This document shows positions 18,055 to 26,155 of a stretch of DNA of 64,000 nt, piece by piece (positions within the stretch are counted from its first letter, which is position 1; each line of letters begins with the position of its first letter). The stretch covers positions 806,001 through 870,000 of the forward strand of contig NZ_FNGP01000001.1 of the NCBI RefSeq assembly GCF_900103275.1, given 5' to 3'. The position numbers and the translations under genes are program-made. This stretch comes from Tessaracoccus oleiagri. GTDB taxonomy: Bacteria; Actinomycetota; Actinomycetes; Propionibacteriales; Propionibacteriaceae. The notes under the pieces are model-generated. The model was not told the origin of the DNA. It saw nothing but the letters and a program-made list of their open reading frames with translations, and ran no database searches.

Positions 18055-18857
18055 TGGCCTACATCGAAGTCAGTGAGGCGACTCACACGTACCCGAATGG
18101 CGTCGAGGCCATCAAGGGGGTGTCGTTCGCGGCCGGGCTGGGGGAGTCCGTGGCGATCATCGGGCAGAACGGCGCGGGCAAGACCACGTTGGTCAAGATG
18201 CTCAACGGACTGCTCAAACCCACTTCCGGTGAGGTCCGCATCGACGGGGTGAGCACCCGCGAGCGCACACCGGCCCAGACGGCGCGCCGCGTCGGCTACG
18301 TCTTCCAGAACCCCGACGACCAGATCTTCAACAACACCGTGGCAGCGGAGGTGGGCTATGCCCTGAAGCGGCTCGACCTCGATGAGGCCGAGCGCGAGCG
18401 GCGGGTCGCCGAGGCGCTCGAACGCTGCGGGCTGGCGGCCGACGCTGAGATGAACCCCTACGACCTCCCGCTCAGCGTGCGCAAGTTCATCACGCTCGCG
18501 TCGGTGCTGGCCGTCGATACCGACGTGATGATCTTCGACGAACCGACCGCCGGCCAAGACCTCGCCGGGCTCAACCGGATTGCCGAGATCATCGAGTACT
18601 GCCAGGCGCGAGGGAAGATCATCATCACCATCACGCACGACATGGAGTTCGTCGCGCAGAACTTCTCGCGCATCGTCGTCATGGCCAACGGCCGCATCGT
18701 CGCCGAGGGCAATGCCGACGCGATCTTCCACGACACAGAGGCGATGCAGGCGGCCAGGCTCAACCAGCCCATCGTGCCCGCTCTGGCCGCGGCCCTGGGG
18801 CACCCTGAGATCGGGCTGGACCTAGACCAGCTGGCTGAGGCGCTGAGACGAGGTTAG
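18054..18857 (+). CDS. ecfA2: ECF transporter ATP-binding protein 2
   Basis: A 267-residue ABC ATPase with Walker A GQNGAGKTT, Q-loop VFQNPDDQIFN, Walker B VMIFDEPTAGQD and H-loop ITHDMEF. The ABC signature is LSVRKFITLA instead of LSGGQ, so this half contributes a non-canonical signature to the dimer. Start ATG 18054 overlaps the ecfA1 stop (TGATG). It is the last gene of the LacI-hydrolase-ECF operon. Confidence 0.9.
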   Translation: MAYIEVSEATHTYPNGVEAIKGVSFAAGLGESVAIIGQNGAGKTTLVKMLNGLLKPTSGEVRIDGVSTRERTPAQTARRVGYVFQNPDDQIFNNTVAAEVGYALKRLDLDEAERERRVAEALERCGLAADAEMNPYDLPLSVRKFITLASVLAVDTDVMIFDEPTAGQDLAGLNRIAEIIEYCQARGKIIITITHDMEFVAQNFSRIVVMANGRIVAEGNADAIFHDTEAMQAARLNQPIVPALAAALGHPEIGLDLDQLAEALRRG

Positions 18858-18881
18858 ACGCTCCCATGGGAGAGTGGTGCC

Positions 18882-19157
18882 ATGCCGAAGCGTGAAATCA
18901 CCCCCATGCAGGTTCCCGGCGAGGAGCGCGCCGTGCTCTGGCTCACCGCGGTCGGGCACCTCCCGAAGGGGACGGTCGTGAAGGCGCCGGGCACGCTCGG
19001 CCCGCTGATGGAGTACGGCGTGCTGGAGGCGATCACCGTCGACAGCGGCGGCGTCACCACTTGGCTGGCGGAGCCCCACACCTGGACCGACCACGGCCCG
19101 AGGATCCGCGACGCCGTGCGCCTGGCGGTCGACCTCGAGGGCTGGGAGACGGCCTAG
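18882..19157 (+). CDS. Small conserved protein of unknown function
   Basis: A 91-residue soluble alpha/beta protein starting MPKREITPMQVPGEERAVLW and rich in short beta strands; no recognised domain. A GAGAG sequence lies about six bases before the ATG at 18882. A 12-bp palindrome (CTCCCATGGGAG, 18861-18872) lies between it and ecfA2. It ends just before a strong bidirectional terminator. It could be a late gene of the ECF operon or an independent unit. Confidence 0.55.
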   Translation: MPKREITPMQVPGEERAVLWLTAVGHLPKGTVVKAPGTLGPLMEYGVLEAITVDSGGVTTWLAEPHTWTDHGPRIRDAVRLAVDLEGWETA

Positions 19158-19166
19158 AGCAATAAG

Positions 19167-19206
19167 GATCCTGATCACCGTGGCCTGGACCACGGAAATC
19201 AGGATC
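19167..19206. terminator. Bidirectional terminator hairpin
   Basis: The outer stem GATCCTGAT (19167-19175) pairs with ATCAGGATC (19198-19206). The inner stem CCGTGG (19178-19183) pairs with CCACGG (19190-19195). It separates the plus-strand ECF region from the minus-strand isomerase pseudogene. Confidence 0.8.
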
Positions 19207-19233
19207 TCAAGCGCGAGGTCGCGGGCCGATCGG

Positions 19234-20199
19234 TCAGACTTCGGCGGGCACCCAGTCGGGAGCCTGCCGGAAGATGGCCGGCCCCAGGATGTCGACGGCG
19301 CGGCGGATGCCTTCCTCGCCGCTCACGATCATGTCCTCGTGCTCGATGCTGAGCGGTCCCTCGTAGCCCACCGACCGAAGGGCGTAGACGAAGTCCCGCC
19401 AGAACGTTGCGCCGCCCGCGTGGCCCTGGCCCAGGGTCACGTAGTTCCACGACCGCTCCCGCGCCTCCGCCGGCGTCAAGGGGTCGAGCAGGCCGTTGAC
19501 CGCGTTGCGACGCGGCTCGATCCGGACGTCCTTGGCGTGGACGTGGGCGATCGACGAGCCGAGGTCCTCGACCACGGCGAGGATGTCGCAGCCCTGCCAC
19601 ATGAGGTGCGACGGGTCCAGGTTGGCGCCCACCACGTCGTCGCCGACGGCGTCCTGCAGGCGGTGGAACGAGGCGGGGTTGTGGACGAGTTGTCGGCCGT
19701 GCATCTCCACGGCCAGCCGCACCCCCAGGCGACGGGCGAGCCCGGCCAGGTCCTCCCAGTACGGCAGCGCGACCTTCTCCTACTGGTAGCGCAGGATCTC
19801 GACCGCCTCGGGCGGCCAGGACGACGTGATCCAGTTCGGGAAGCGATCGCCCCGCGCGCCCGGCAGCCCGGACATCAGCACCACCGTCGGCACCCCCATG
19901 TCCGCCGCCACCTCGATCGTCCGGCGCACCACGCGGTCGTGCTCCTCGCCCTCGATGGGGTGGAGCTGGTTGCCGTTCGCGTTGAGCGCCAGCAGTTCCA
20001 GTCCGCGGTCCTCGATCGCCCGCACCAGCCGCTTGCGCGCGTCGGGGCTGCCGCGCAGCTCGTCGAGTTCCAGGTGCGGGGCCTCGGACCAGTTCCCGGT
20101 GGCCAGCTCGATGCCGTCCACGCCCAGCTCGGAGGCGAACTCCAGCACCTCGTCGAACGACTTCCTGCCCACCCCGTCGGTGAGGAATCCCAGCTTCAT
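19234..20199 (-). pseudogene. Sugar phosphate isomerase/epimerase (IolI/IolE-like) interrupted by one stop codon
   Basis: A TIM-barrel (AP endonuclease 2 family) isomerase of 322 codons, with a single in-frame TAG at 19780-19782 (codon 140). The frame is the same on both sides and no bases appear lost. The N-terminal part begins MKLGFLTDGVGRKSFDEVLE and includes VDGIELATGNW. The C-terminal part carries the metal-site stretches RLAVEMHG, GANLDPSHLMW, AHVHAKDVR and GPLSIEHED. The stop sits in RYQ-stop-EKVALPYW, where relatives usually have Trp, so TGG to TAG is the simplest change. AAGGAG is nine bases before ATG 20199. It may be a recent pseudogene, a readthrough case or a base-call error. Confidence 0.8.
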
Positions 20200-20231
20200 G
20201 TACACGCGCTCCTTCGCACTCGATCTGCTAT

Positions 20232-20243
20232 ATGTTAGGACAA
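20232..20243. promoter_or_regulatory. IolR-like operator upstream of Gfo/Idh gene
   Basis: ATGTTAGGACAA, reverse complement TTGTCCTAACAT, contains TGTCCTAACA. This fits the KGWCHTRACA consensus known for the GntR-type inositol regulator IolR of Corynebacterium. It lies 24 bases before the ATG at 20268 and also upstream of the divergent isomerase. Confidence 0.55.
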
Positions 20244-20267
20244 AACACTCTCGACGAGGAGACGGGC

Positions 20268-21317
20268 ATGCAGGAACTGCGGGTGGGCATCGTGGGTGCC
20301 GGCGCGATCGGCGCCGACCACGCGAGGAGGATCACCGAGCGCACGAGCGGCGCCAAGGTGGTCGCGGTCGTCGACCCCAACGAGGAGCGCGCACGCGAGG
20401 TCGCCGCCATCGCCGGCGGGGCCGACGTCCTCACCGCCGTCGACGCGCTCATCGCAACCGAGCGCGTCGACGCCGTCATGATCTGTTCCCCGGGACGCTT
20501 CCATGAGGCGGCCCTGCTGCCGGCGCTCCAGGCGCGGTTGCCCATCTTCTGCGAGAAGCCGCTCACCCCCGACTCCGCGTCTGGCGAGCGGGTGCTGGAA
20601 GCCGAGCAGCGGCTCGACCGTCCGCACATCCAGGTCGGGTTCATGCGCCGCTTCGACGCCGAGTACATGCGGCTGCGCGAGCTCGTCGCCTCCGCCGACG
20701 CGGGGGAGCTCCTGATGATCCACGCCGCCCACCGCAACGCACGCCCGACCAACCCCGAGTACGTCCAACAGAACCTGATCGACGACTCCGTGGTCCACGA
20801 GTTCGACGTACTCAGCTGGGTGGCGGGCTCGCCGGTGCGCTCGGTCACCGTCCGGCAGGGACGGCGCAACAGCCTCTCGCTGCCGCACCTCCACGAGCCG
20901 ATCCTCGTGCTGATGGAACTGGACAACGGCGTCCTCGTCGACGTGGAGATGAACGTCAGTGCCCAGTTCGGCTACCAGGTCACGACCGAGGCCGTCTTCG
21001 AGAAGGGCGTGGCCCGAATCGGCCAGCCCTCCGGTCTGGAGCTGTGGCAGGAGGGTGCGTTCCGCAAGGCCGAGCACACCTACTACGACACGCGCTTTGC
21101 GCAGGCCTTCGACACCGAGGTGCAGCGCTGGGTGAACGCGGTGCGCGACGGCCGGCTCGTCGACGGCCCGAACGCCTGGGACGGCTTCCAGGTGGCGCTC
21201 GCCTGCGAGGCGGGCGTCGAGGCCCTGCGTACGGGACGCACGGTGGACGTGCGCCCCGCCACCATTCCCGAGTTCTACGCCCCGCGCGTCAGCCCTGCGT
21301 CGTCGACTTTGTCTTGA
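20268..21317 (+). CDS. Gfo/Idh/MocA oxidoreductase, probable inositol 2-dehydrogenase type
   Basis: A 349-residue NAD(P)-dependent dehydrogenase. The N-terminal Rossmann fold has VGIVGAGAIGADHARR, and the family motif EKPLTPD (cofactor/catalytic Lys) is near residue 96. The substrate domain contains QVGFMRRFDAEY and DDSVVHEFDVLSW, the latter holding the Asp/His pair typical of inositol dehydrogenases (IolG-like). GAGGAGA is five bases before the ATG at 20268; a longer in-frame reading from 20232 would start inside the operator. It precedes the ABC importer genes, so it probably oxidises the imported polyol. Confidence 0.85.
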   Translation: MQELRVGIVGAGAIGADHARRITERTSGAKVVAVVDPNEERAREVAAIAGGADVLTAVDALIATERVDAVMICSPGRFHEAALLPALQARLPIFCEKPLTPDSASGERVLEAEQRLDRPHIQVGFMRRFDAEYMRLRELVASADAGELLMIHAAHRNARPTNPEYVQQNLIDDSVVHEFDVLSWVAGSPVRSVTVRQGRRNSLSLPHLHEPILVLMELDNGVLVDVEMNVSAQFGYQVTTEAVFEKGVARIGQPSGLELWQEGAFRKAEHTYYDTRFAQAFDTEVQRWVNAVRDGRLVDGPNAWDGFQVALACEAGVEALRTGRTVDVRPATIPEFYAPRVSPASSTLS

Positions 21318-21343
21318 CAACTTCGCGAAAGCGCGCCTATGTT
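21309..21343 (+). promoter_or_regulatory. Sigma-70 promoter with overlapping IolR-like palindrome
   Basis: TTGTCTTGACAA (21309-21320) is a palindrome apart from its centre and fits KGWCHTRACA. It overlaps the -35 TTGACA (21314-21319). An 18-base spacer leads to the -10 TATGTT (21338-21343). It lies 72 bases before the ABC solute-binding gene, so binding would block that promoter directly. Confidence 0.7.
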
Positions 21344-21415
21344 TTACCCAGTGACTTCTGGAAGTTGTCCGTCGTTGATGACGGAACAGGGGCACGATGA
21401 TCCATGGAGGAATCA

Positions 21416-22396
21416 ATGAAGAAGACTCTCATCGCAGCGGTCTCCGTCGTGAGCCTCGCTCTCTCCGCCTGCAGCATGGGCGCGAGCGAGCCTGGGGCAG
21501 GGAACACCGGGGGTTCCGCAGCCGGGGGCGACGATGACATCAAGGTCGGCGTCATCCTCAAGACGCTGTCGAGCGAGTACTGGAGCTACGTCGCCGCCGG
21601 CGTCGAAGCCGCCAGCGAGGAGCTCGGCGTCGACGTGCAGCTGCAGGGCGCGGCCTCCGAGACCGCGTACGACGAGCAGAACAACATGATCGAGACCATG
21701 CTCGCCGACAACTCGCTCGACGCGCTCGTCATCGCTCCGCTCCAGCCGGACTCCGTCGTCTCCGTCCTCGGCGACACCGAGAAGCCGATCCTCTTCGTCG
21801 ACACCGACGCCCCGTACGACGCCAAGGTGTCTTACATCGGCACCGGCAACAAGGTCGCCGCCCAGTCCGGTGGCGAGGCCGCGGCCGAGCTCGCCGGTGA
21901 GGGCGCCACCGCCGCGTGGATCGGCGGCGTCCAGGGCAACACCACGAGCGACGAGCGCGAGGCCGGCTTCATCGAGGGTCTCAAGTCCGGCGGCGTCGAG
22001 GTGACCGTCAAGCAGTACGCCGACGGTCTCGCCGACAAGGCGTCGTCCGTCATGGAGAACGTCCTCACCAGCAACCCCGACCTGAAGGTCGTCGTCGCCA
22101 ACAACGACGAGATGGCCGCCGGTGCGGCGCGCGCGGCCGAGGCCGCGGGCAAGGACCTCGTCATCTTCGGCTTCGACGGCATCCAGGCCGGCGTGCAGAA
22201 CGTGATCGACGGCACCGTCGCCGGCACCGTCGCCCAGGACCCCTACGGCATGGGCTACAAGGCCGTCGAGGCCGCCATCGCCGCCGCCAAGGGCGAGACC
22301 GTCGAGGAGTTCATCGACACGGGCTCCACCGTCATCACGCAGGAGAACGCCGAGGAGTACCTCGCCACCCTGCGCGAGCAGCTCGGCGAGGGCTGA
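21416..22396 (+). CDS. Sugar/polyol ABC transporter substrate-binding lipoprotein
   Basis: A 326-residue lipoprotein of the Peripla_BP_4 (ribose/inositol type) family. The signal is MKKTLIAAVSVVSLALSAC with lipobox LSAC. After a Gly/Ser linker comes the binding fold starting IKVGVILKTLSSEYW. Later motifs are IAPLQPDSVV, VVVANNDEMAAGAARAAE and FGFDGIQAGV, all typical of the cluster B sugar-binding proteins. GGAGG is five bases before the ATG at 21416. Placed between two inositol-dehydrogenase-like genes, it probably binds inositol or a related polyol outside the membrane. Confidence 0.88.
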   Translation: MKKTLIAAVSVVSLALSACSMGASEPGAGNTGGSAAGGDDDIKVGVILKTLSSEYWSYVAAGVEAASEELGVDVQLQGAASETAYDEQNNMIETMLADNSLDALVIAPLQPDSVVSVLGDTEKPILFVDTDAPYDAKVSYIGTGNKVAAQSGGEAAAELAGEGATAAWIGGVQGNTTSDEREAGFIEGLKSGGVEVTVKQYADGLADKASSVMENVLTSNPDLKVVVANNDEMAAGAARAAEAAGKDLVIFGFDGIQAGVQNVIDGTVAGTVAQDPYGMGYKAVEAAIAAAKGETVEEFIDTGSTVITQENAEEYLATLREQLGEG

Positions 22397-22423
22397 TCCC
22401 GCACCTGACTCAGGTTCAATCCG

Positions 22424-22456
22424 AAGGGGTGCCACCGCACTTCGGTGGCACCCCTT
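22424..22456 (+). terminator. Intra-operon hairpin after the binding-protein gene
   Basis: A perfect 14-bp stem (AAGGGGTGCCACCG with its complement) around a five-base loop, between the binding-protein stop and the ATPase start. With no T-tract it is more likely an RNA-stabilising or partially terminating hairpin, which would raise expression of the binding protein relative to the rest of the importer. Confidence 0.6.
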
Positions 22457-22484
22457 CACCATCACCCACGAGGGAGAGGGAGAA

Positions 22485-23987
22485 ATGGGCCCAATTGTCG
22501 AGCTCAAGGGCGTGACGAAGAAGTTCCCCGGCGTCGTCGCGATGCGTGAGATGGGGATCCAGATCGAGCCCGGCGAGGTCCACGGTCTCATCGGCGAGAA
22601 CGGTGCGGGCAAGTCGACGCTCATCAAGGTGCTCACCGGCGTGTACCAGCCGGAAGAGGGCGAGATCTACGTCCAGGGCGAGCGCCAGAAGTTCCACAAC
22701 CCGCAGGACGCGCAGGACGCCGGCATCGCCTGCGTCTACCAGGAACTCAACATCATCAAGCAGTTGTCGCTGACCGACAACATCTTCCTGAACCAGACCA
22801 TCAAGAACAACGTCGGCCTCCTCGACTACAAGACGATGCACGCGAGGGCCACCGAGGTGCTCGATTCGATGGGCATCAAGGTGGACGTCACGAAGCAGGC
22901 CGGCCTGTTCGGCATGGGCGTGCTGCAGATGGTCGAGATCGCGAAGGCGCTGCTCCGCGACGCGAAGCTCATCATCATGGACGAGCCCACCTCGAGCCTC
23001 GGCGAGAGCGAGGTCGACCAGCTGATGCGCGTCGTCCGCGACCTGCGCGAGCGGGGCGTGGCAATCCTCTTCGTCTCCCACAAGCTGGAAGAGCTCTTCG
23101 AGCTCTGCGACCGCGTCACGGTGATGCGCGACGGTGAGCACATCCTCACCGAGCCCATCGAGACGATGGACAACGACAAGCTGATCCGCGCCATGGTCGG
23201 CCGCAGCGTCGACAAGCAGTTCCCGAAGCACGTGGGCCAGCCGGGCGAGGTCGCCCTGCGGTTCGACAACGTCACCTCGGTGGGCACCATCAAGAACGTC
23301 AGCTTCGAGGCACGCTACGGCGAGATCCTCGGCTTCGCGGGCCTGGTCGGCGCCGGACGCACCGAGACGATGCGCGCCATCTTCGGCGACCTGCCGATCG
23401 ACAGGGGCACCGTCTACCTCGACGGCAAGCCGGTGAAGGTCCGCACGCCGCGCGACGCGGTGAGCAAGGGCATCGCCTTCGTCACCGAGGACCGCAAGGG
23501 CCAGGGCCTGGTGCTGAACCAGTCCATCGCCGACAACCTGATCATGTCGTCGTACAAGACCGTGGCGCCCGGCGGCTGGCTGCAGCCCGCGAAGGTGAAG
23601 GAGGTCTCGGACCGCAACATCCAGTCGCTGCGGATCAAGACCCCCGACGCGCGCAACCTCGTCGGCAAGCTCAGCGGTGGCAACCAGCAGAAGGTGGTCA
23701 TCGGCAAGTGGATGAACTCGGCGTCGAACATCTTCATCTTCGACGAGCCCACCCGCGGCATCGACGTCGGCGCCAAGGTCGAGGTCTACAACATCATGAA
23801 CGACCTGGTCTCGCAGGGTAAGTGCGTGATCATGGTTTCCTCCGAGTTGCCGGAGGTGCTCGGTATGAGCGACCGCGTGATTGTCATGCGCGGTGGAGAA
23901 GTAATGGCGGAGATCAACCGTGACGAGCCTGACTTCAATGAGGACGACATCATGAAGGCCGCATGGGGAGAACGGAAAGAACAGTGA
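22485..23987 (+). CDS. Sugar ABC transporter ATP-binding protein with two ABC domains (RbsA/MglA type)
   Basis: A 500-residue tandem ABC ATPase of the CUT2 class. Domain 1 has Walker A GENGAGKST and Walker B LIIMDEPTSSLGESE, but its signature region reads FGMGVLQMVEIAKAL where relatives have LSVGQQQMVEIAKAL. Domain 2 has the degenerate Walker A GLVGAGRTE, usual for this class, and a good signature LSGGNQQKV with FDEPTRGIDVGAK. A GAGGGAGA SD precedes the ATG at 22485. The stop overlaps the permease start (GTGA). Confidence 0.9.
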   Translation: MGPIVELKGVTKKFPGVVAMREMGIQIEPGEVHGLIGENGAGKSTLIKVLTGVYQPEEGEIYVQGERQKFHNPQDAQDAGIACVYQELNIIKQLSLTDNIFLNQTIKNNVGLLDYKTMHARATEVLDSMGIKVDVTKQAGLFGMGVLQMVEIAKALLRDAKLIIMDEPTSSLGESEVDQLMRVVRDLRERGVAILFVSHKLEELFELCDRVTVMRDGEHILTEPIETMDNDKLIRAMVGRSVDKQFPKHVGQPGEVALRFDNVTSVGTIKNVSFEARYGEILGFAGLVGAGRTETMRAIFGDLPIDRGTVYLDGKPVKVRTPRDAVSKGIAFVTEDRKGQGLVLNQSIADNLIMSSYKTVAPGGWLQPAKVKEVSDRNIQSLRIKTPDARNLVGKLSGGNQQKVVIGKWMNSASNIFIFDEPTRGIDVGAKVEVYNIMNDLVSQGKCVIMVSSELPEVLGMSDRVIVMRGGEVMAEINRDEPDFNEDDIMKAAWGERKEQ

Positions 23988-24985
23988 ACAACAAACGATT
24001 CGCAGGCATCCTTAGGGCCCTCGCCCCGCTGCTGGCACTGGTGATCCTGATCGTGGTCATGACCCTGATCACGCCGGAGTTCGCCACGGTGAACAACTCC
24101 ATGAACGTGCTGCGGCAGACCGCCGTCAACGGGTTCCTGGCCGCCGGCATGCTGCTGACGCTGATCACCGCGGGCATCGACCTGTCGGTGGGCACGAACG
24201 CGATCCTGAGCGCCGCGGCCATGGCCTTCCTCATGGTGGCCTTCGGCATCACCAACCCGTTCGTCCTGCTGCTGATGGCGCTCGTGACCGGCACCGTCGT
24301 CGGCTTCGTCAACGGCGTCCTGCTCACGAAACTGCAGCTGCCGCACCCCTTCGTCTCGACGCTGGGCATGAAGTACGTGCTCGCCGGCCTGGCGCTGTTC
24401 ATCCTCGCCACGCGCACCGTCTCCGGCTTCCCCGAGGGCGTCACCGCGCTCGGCTCCGCGGACCTCCTCAAGGGCGGCGGCTTCAACGGCTTCCCCGTCT
24501 CCTTCATCGCCATGCTGGTGCTGTTCGTGATCATCCACTTCCTGCTCAACCGCACCGCGCTCGGCCGCTCCATCTACGCCGTCGGCGGCAACCCCGAGGC
24601 GACGCGCCTGTCCGGCATCAACACCGACCGCGTCCTGATCTTCGTCTACAGCGCCGCGGGCTTCTGCGCCGCACTGGCGGGCATCGTCATCGTCGGCCGC
24701 TCCGGTGTGGCCAACCCGTCCGCGGGCATGTCGGGCAACTACGAGACCGACGCGATCGCGGCCTGCATCATCGGTGGCGCCTCGTTCACCGGCGGCAAGG
24801 GCACCATCTGGGGCACACTCATCGGCGCCCTGATGATCTCCGTCATCCGCAACGGCCTCACGCTGATGAACGCCCAGTCCGACGTCCAGTTCATGGTCAT
24901 CGGCGCGGTCATCATCATCGCCGTCGCGATCGACGTCCGCCGCAACGCCTCCGAGGAGAAGCGCCGCCGCCTCGCGATGGCCTGA
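23984..24985 (+). CDS. Sugar ABC transporter permease (RbsC type)
   Basis: A 333-residue permease with eight to ten membrane helices. It carries the family motifs ITAGIDLSVGTNAILSA and AVGGNPEATRLSGI, the latter being the cytoplasmic EAA-like loop of CUT2 permeases, and IGGASFTGGKGTIWGT. Start is GTG 23984, overlapping the ATPase stop, with GGAAAG just upstream; an in-frame ATG at 23963 would add seven residues. The gene ends 16 bases before a strong terminator. Confidence 0.9.
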   Translation: MNNKRFAGILRALAPLLALVILIVVMTLITPEFATVNNSMNVLRQTAVNGFLAAGMLLTLITAGIDLSVGTNAILSAAAMAFLMVAFGITNPFVLLLMALVTGTVVGFVNGVLLTKLQLPHPFVSTLGMKYVLAGLALFILATRTVSGFPEGVTALGSADLLKGGGFNGFPVSFIAMLVLFVIIHFLLNRTALGRSIYAVGGNPEATRLSGINTDRVLIFVYSAAGFCAALAGIVIVGRSGVANPSAGMSGNYETDAIAACIIGGASFTGGKGTIWGTLIGALMISVIRNGLTLMNAQSDVQFMVIGAVIIIAVAIDVRRNASEEKRRRLAMA

Positions 24986-25001
24986 TCCGCGAAGAAGACC
25001 C

Positions 25002-25035
25002 AAGAGGGCGCCTCCCGGCCGGGAGGCGCCCTCTT
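25002..25035 (+). terminator. Rho-independent terminator of the ABC importer operon
   Basis: A perfect 15-bp stem, AAGAGGGCGCCTCCC and its complement, around GGCC, ending in CTCTT. It also serves the convergent dehydrogenase gene that ends at 25056. Confidence 0.85.
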
Positions 25036-25055
25036 CGCGTCGCCGCGATGGTGCG

Positions 25056-26084
25056 TCAGGCGATCTCGTCGACCCGCACCGGCCGGTGCTCGTCGCGTGA
25101 CCGGTTGCAGGCGAGCGCGATGCGCAGCGCCTGGACGGCGTCGGCGGCCGTGCACGCACCGGGCTGGCCGATCATGGGGTTGCGCAGGAAGTGGTCCAGT
25201 TCCCGCTCGTAGCAGGGCCGGAACCGCTCGATGAAGTCGAACCAGGCGTCCTCCGGCGGGTACGCGACGCCGTCCTCCACGGACCGCAGGGGCGCCTTGT
25301 TGTCGAGGCCCACGTTGGCGGCGCCGTCCGTGCCCATCACGTCGAGGCGGACGTCGTAGCCCTGCCCGTTGTAGCGCGAGGCCTGCACGCTGCCGACCGT
25401 CCCGTCGTCGAACGTGACGAGCGTGACGGCGTCGGAGAAGTCGTTGGACTCGGCGAAGATCGCGCGGCCGCGCGCGGCGCCCGTCGAGTAGACCTCCACG
25501 ATCTCCCGCCCCAGCACCCAGCGGAGAATGTCGAAGTCGTGGGCGTTGCAGTCGACGAAGATCCCGCCGGAGGTGGGCACGAACTCGTCGGCCGGCGGGA
25601 ACGGGTCGGCGGTCACCGCGTGGATGCGGCGCACCTCGCCGAGTTCGCCCGACTCCACGAGCGCCTTCGCGCGGGTGTAGCCGGTGTCGAAGCGGCGGTG
25701 GAACCCGATGTGGTGCGGCAGCCCGGCCGCCTCGAGGGCTCGCTGCGCACGCACCGCGTCGTCGAGCGTCATGGCGATCGGCTTCTCGCAGTACGTCGGC
25801 AGCCCGATCTCGGCCGCCCGCACCAGGAGGTCGGCGTGCGTCGAGGTGCTCGTCGCGATCACCAGGCCCTCGAGGCCGAGCGGGTTGGCGGCGTCGAGGA
25901 CCTGCTCGATGGGGGCGTGCTCGCAGCCCAACTCGGCGGCGGCCTGGGCGGCGCGCTCCGCCGACACGTCGGCCAGCACGAGCTCCTTCACCAGCGGGTG
26001 CTGCACCAGCAAGCGGGCGTGCATCACCCCGATGCGCCCCACGCCGAGCAGCGCGATGCGGAAGGGGCGAACTTCGTCGTTCAT
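25056..26084 (-). CDS. iolG: Inositol 2-dehydrogenase-like Gfo/Idh/MocA oxidoreductase
   Basis: A 342-residue NAD-dependent dehydrogenase with Rossmann motif IALLGVGRIGVMHAR, EKPIAMTLDDA, GFHRRFDTGY, and the inositol-dehydrogenase catalytic block FVDCNAHDFDILRW (Asp and His). AAAGGA is six bases before the ATG at 26084. A perfect palindrome TTGTCATGACAA just upstream matches the operator of the convergent ABC importer, which supports a common regulon. IolG is my best assignment, though other cyclitol or sugar dehydrogenases look alike. Confidence 0.8.
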   Translation of the reverse strand: MNDEVRPFRIALLGVGRIGVMHARLLVQHPLVKELVLADVSAERAAQAAAELGCEHAPIEQVLDAANPLGLEGLVIATSTSTHADLLVRAAEIGLPTYCEKPIAMTLDDAVRAQRALEAAGLPHHIGFHRRFDTGYTRAKALVESGELGEVRRIHAVTADPFPPADEFVPTSGGIFVDCNAHDFDILRWVLGREIVEVYSTGAARGRAIFAESNDFSDAVTLVTFDDGTVGSVQASRYNGQGYDVRLDVMGTDGAANVGLDNKAPLRSVEDGVAYPPEDAWFDFIERFRPCYERELDHFLRNPMIGQPGACTAADAVQALRIALACNRSRDEHRPVRVDEIA

Positions 26085-26094
26085 GGTCGTCCTT

Positions 26095-26106
26095 TTGTCA
26101 TGACAA
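26095..26106. promoter_or_regulatory. IolR-like operator, perfect 12-bp palindrome
   Basis: TTGTCATGACAA is a perfect palindrome and fits KGWCHTRACA (TGTCATGACA). It sits 10 bases upstream of the dehydrogenase start, next to its SD. It is the most symmetric of the three related sites in the window. Confidence 0.6.
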
Positions 26107-26155
26107 TACGGTTGCGACCACGATAGCGCCTCGCTCCCGGCGCGCGCGAGGGCGT

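Noticed and set aside
18054..18857. EcfA2 as an inactivated pseudo-ATPase
   Set aside because: Walker A, Walker B, Q-loop and H-loop are all intact; only the signature motif differs, which I believe occurs in related EcfA proteins.
18861..18872. Palindrome CTCCCATGGGAG after ecfA2
   Set aside because: Twelve bases between two genes, no loop and no related copy elsewhere in the window; too little to call an operator or terminator.
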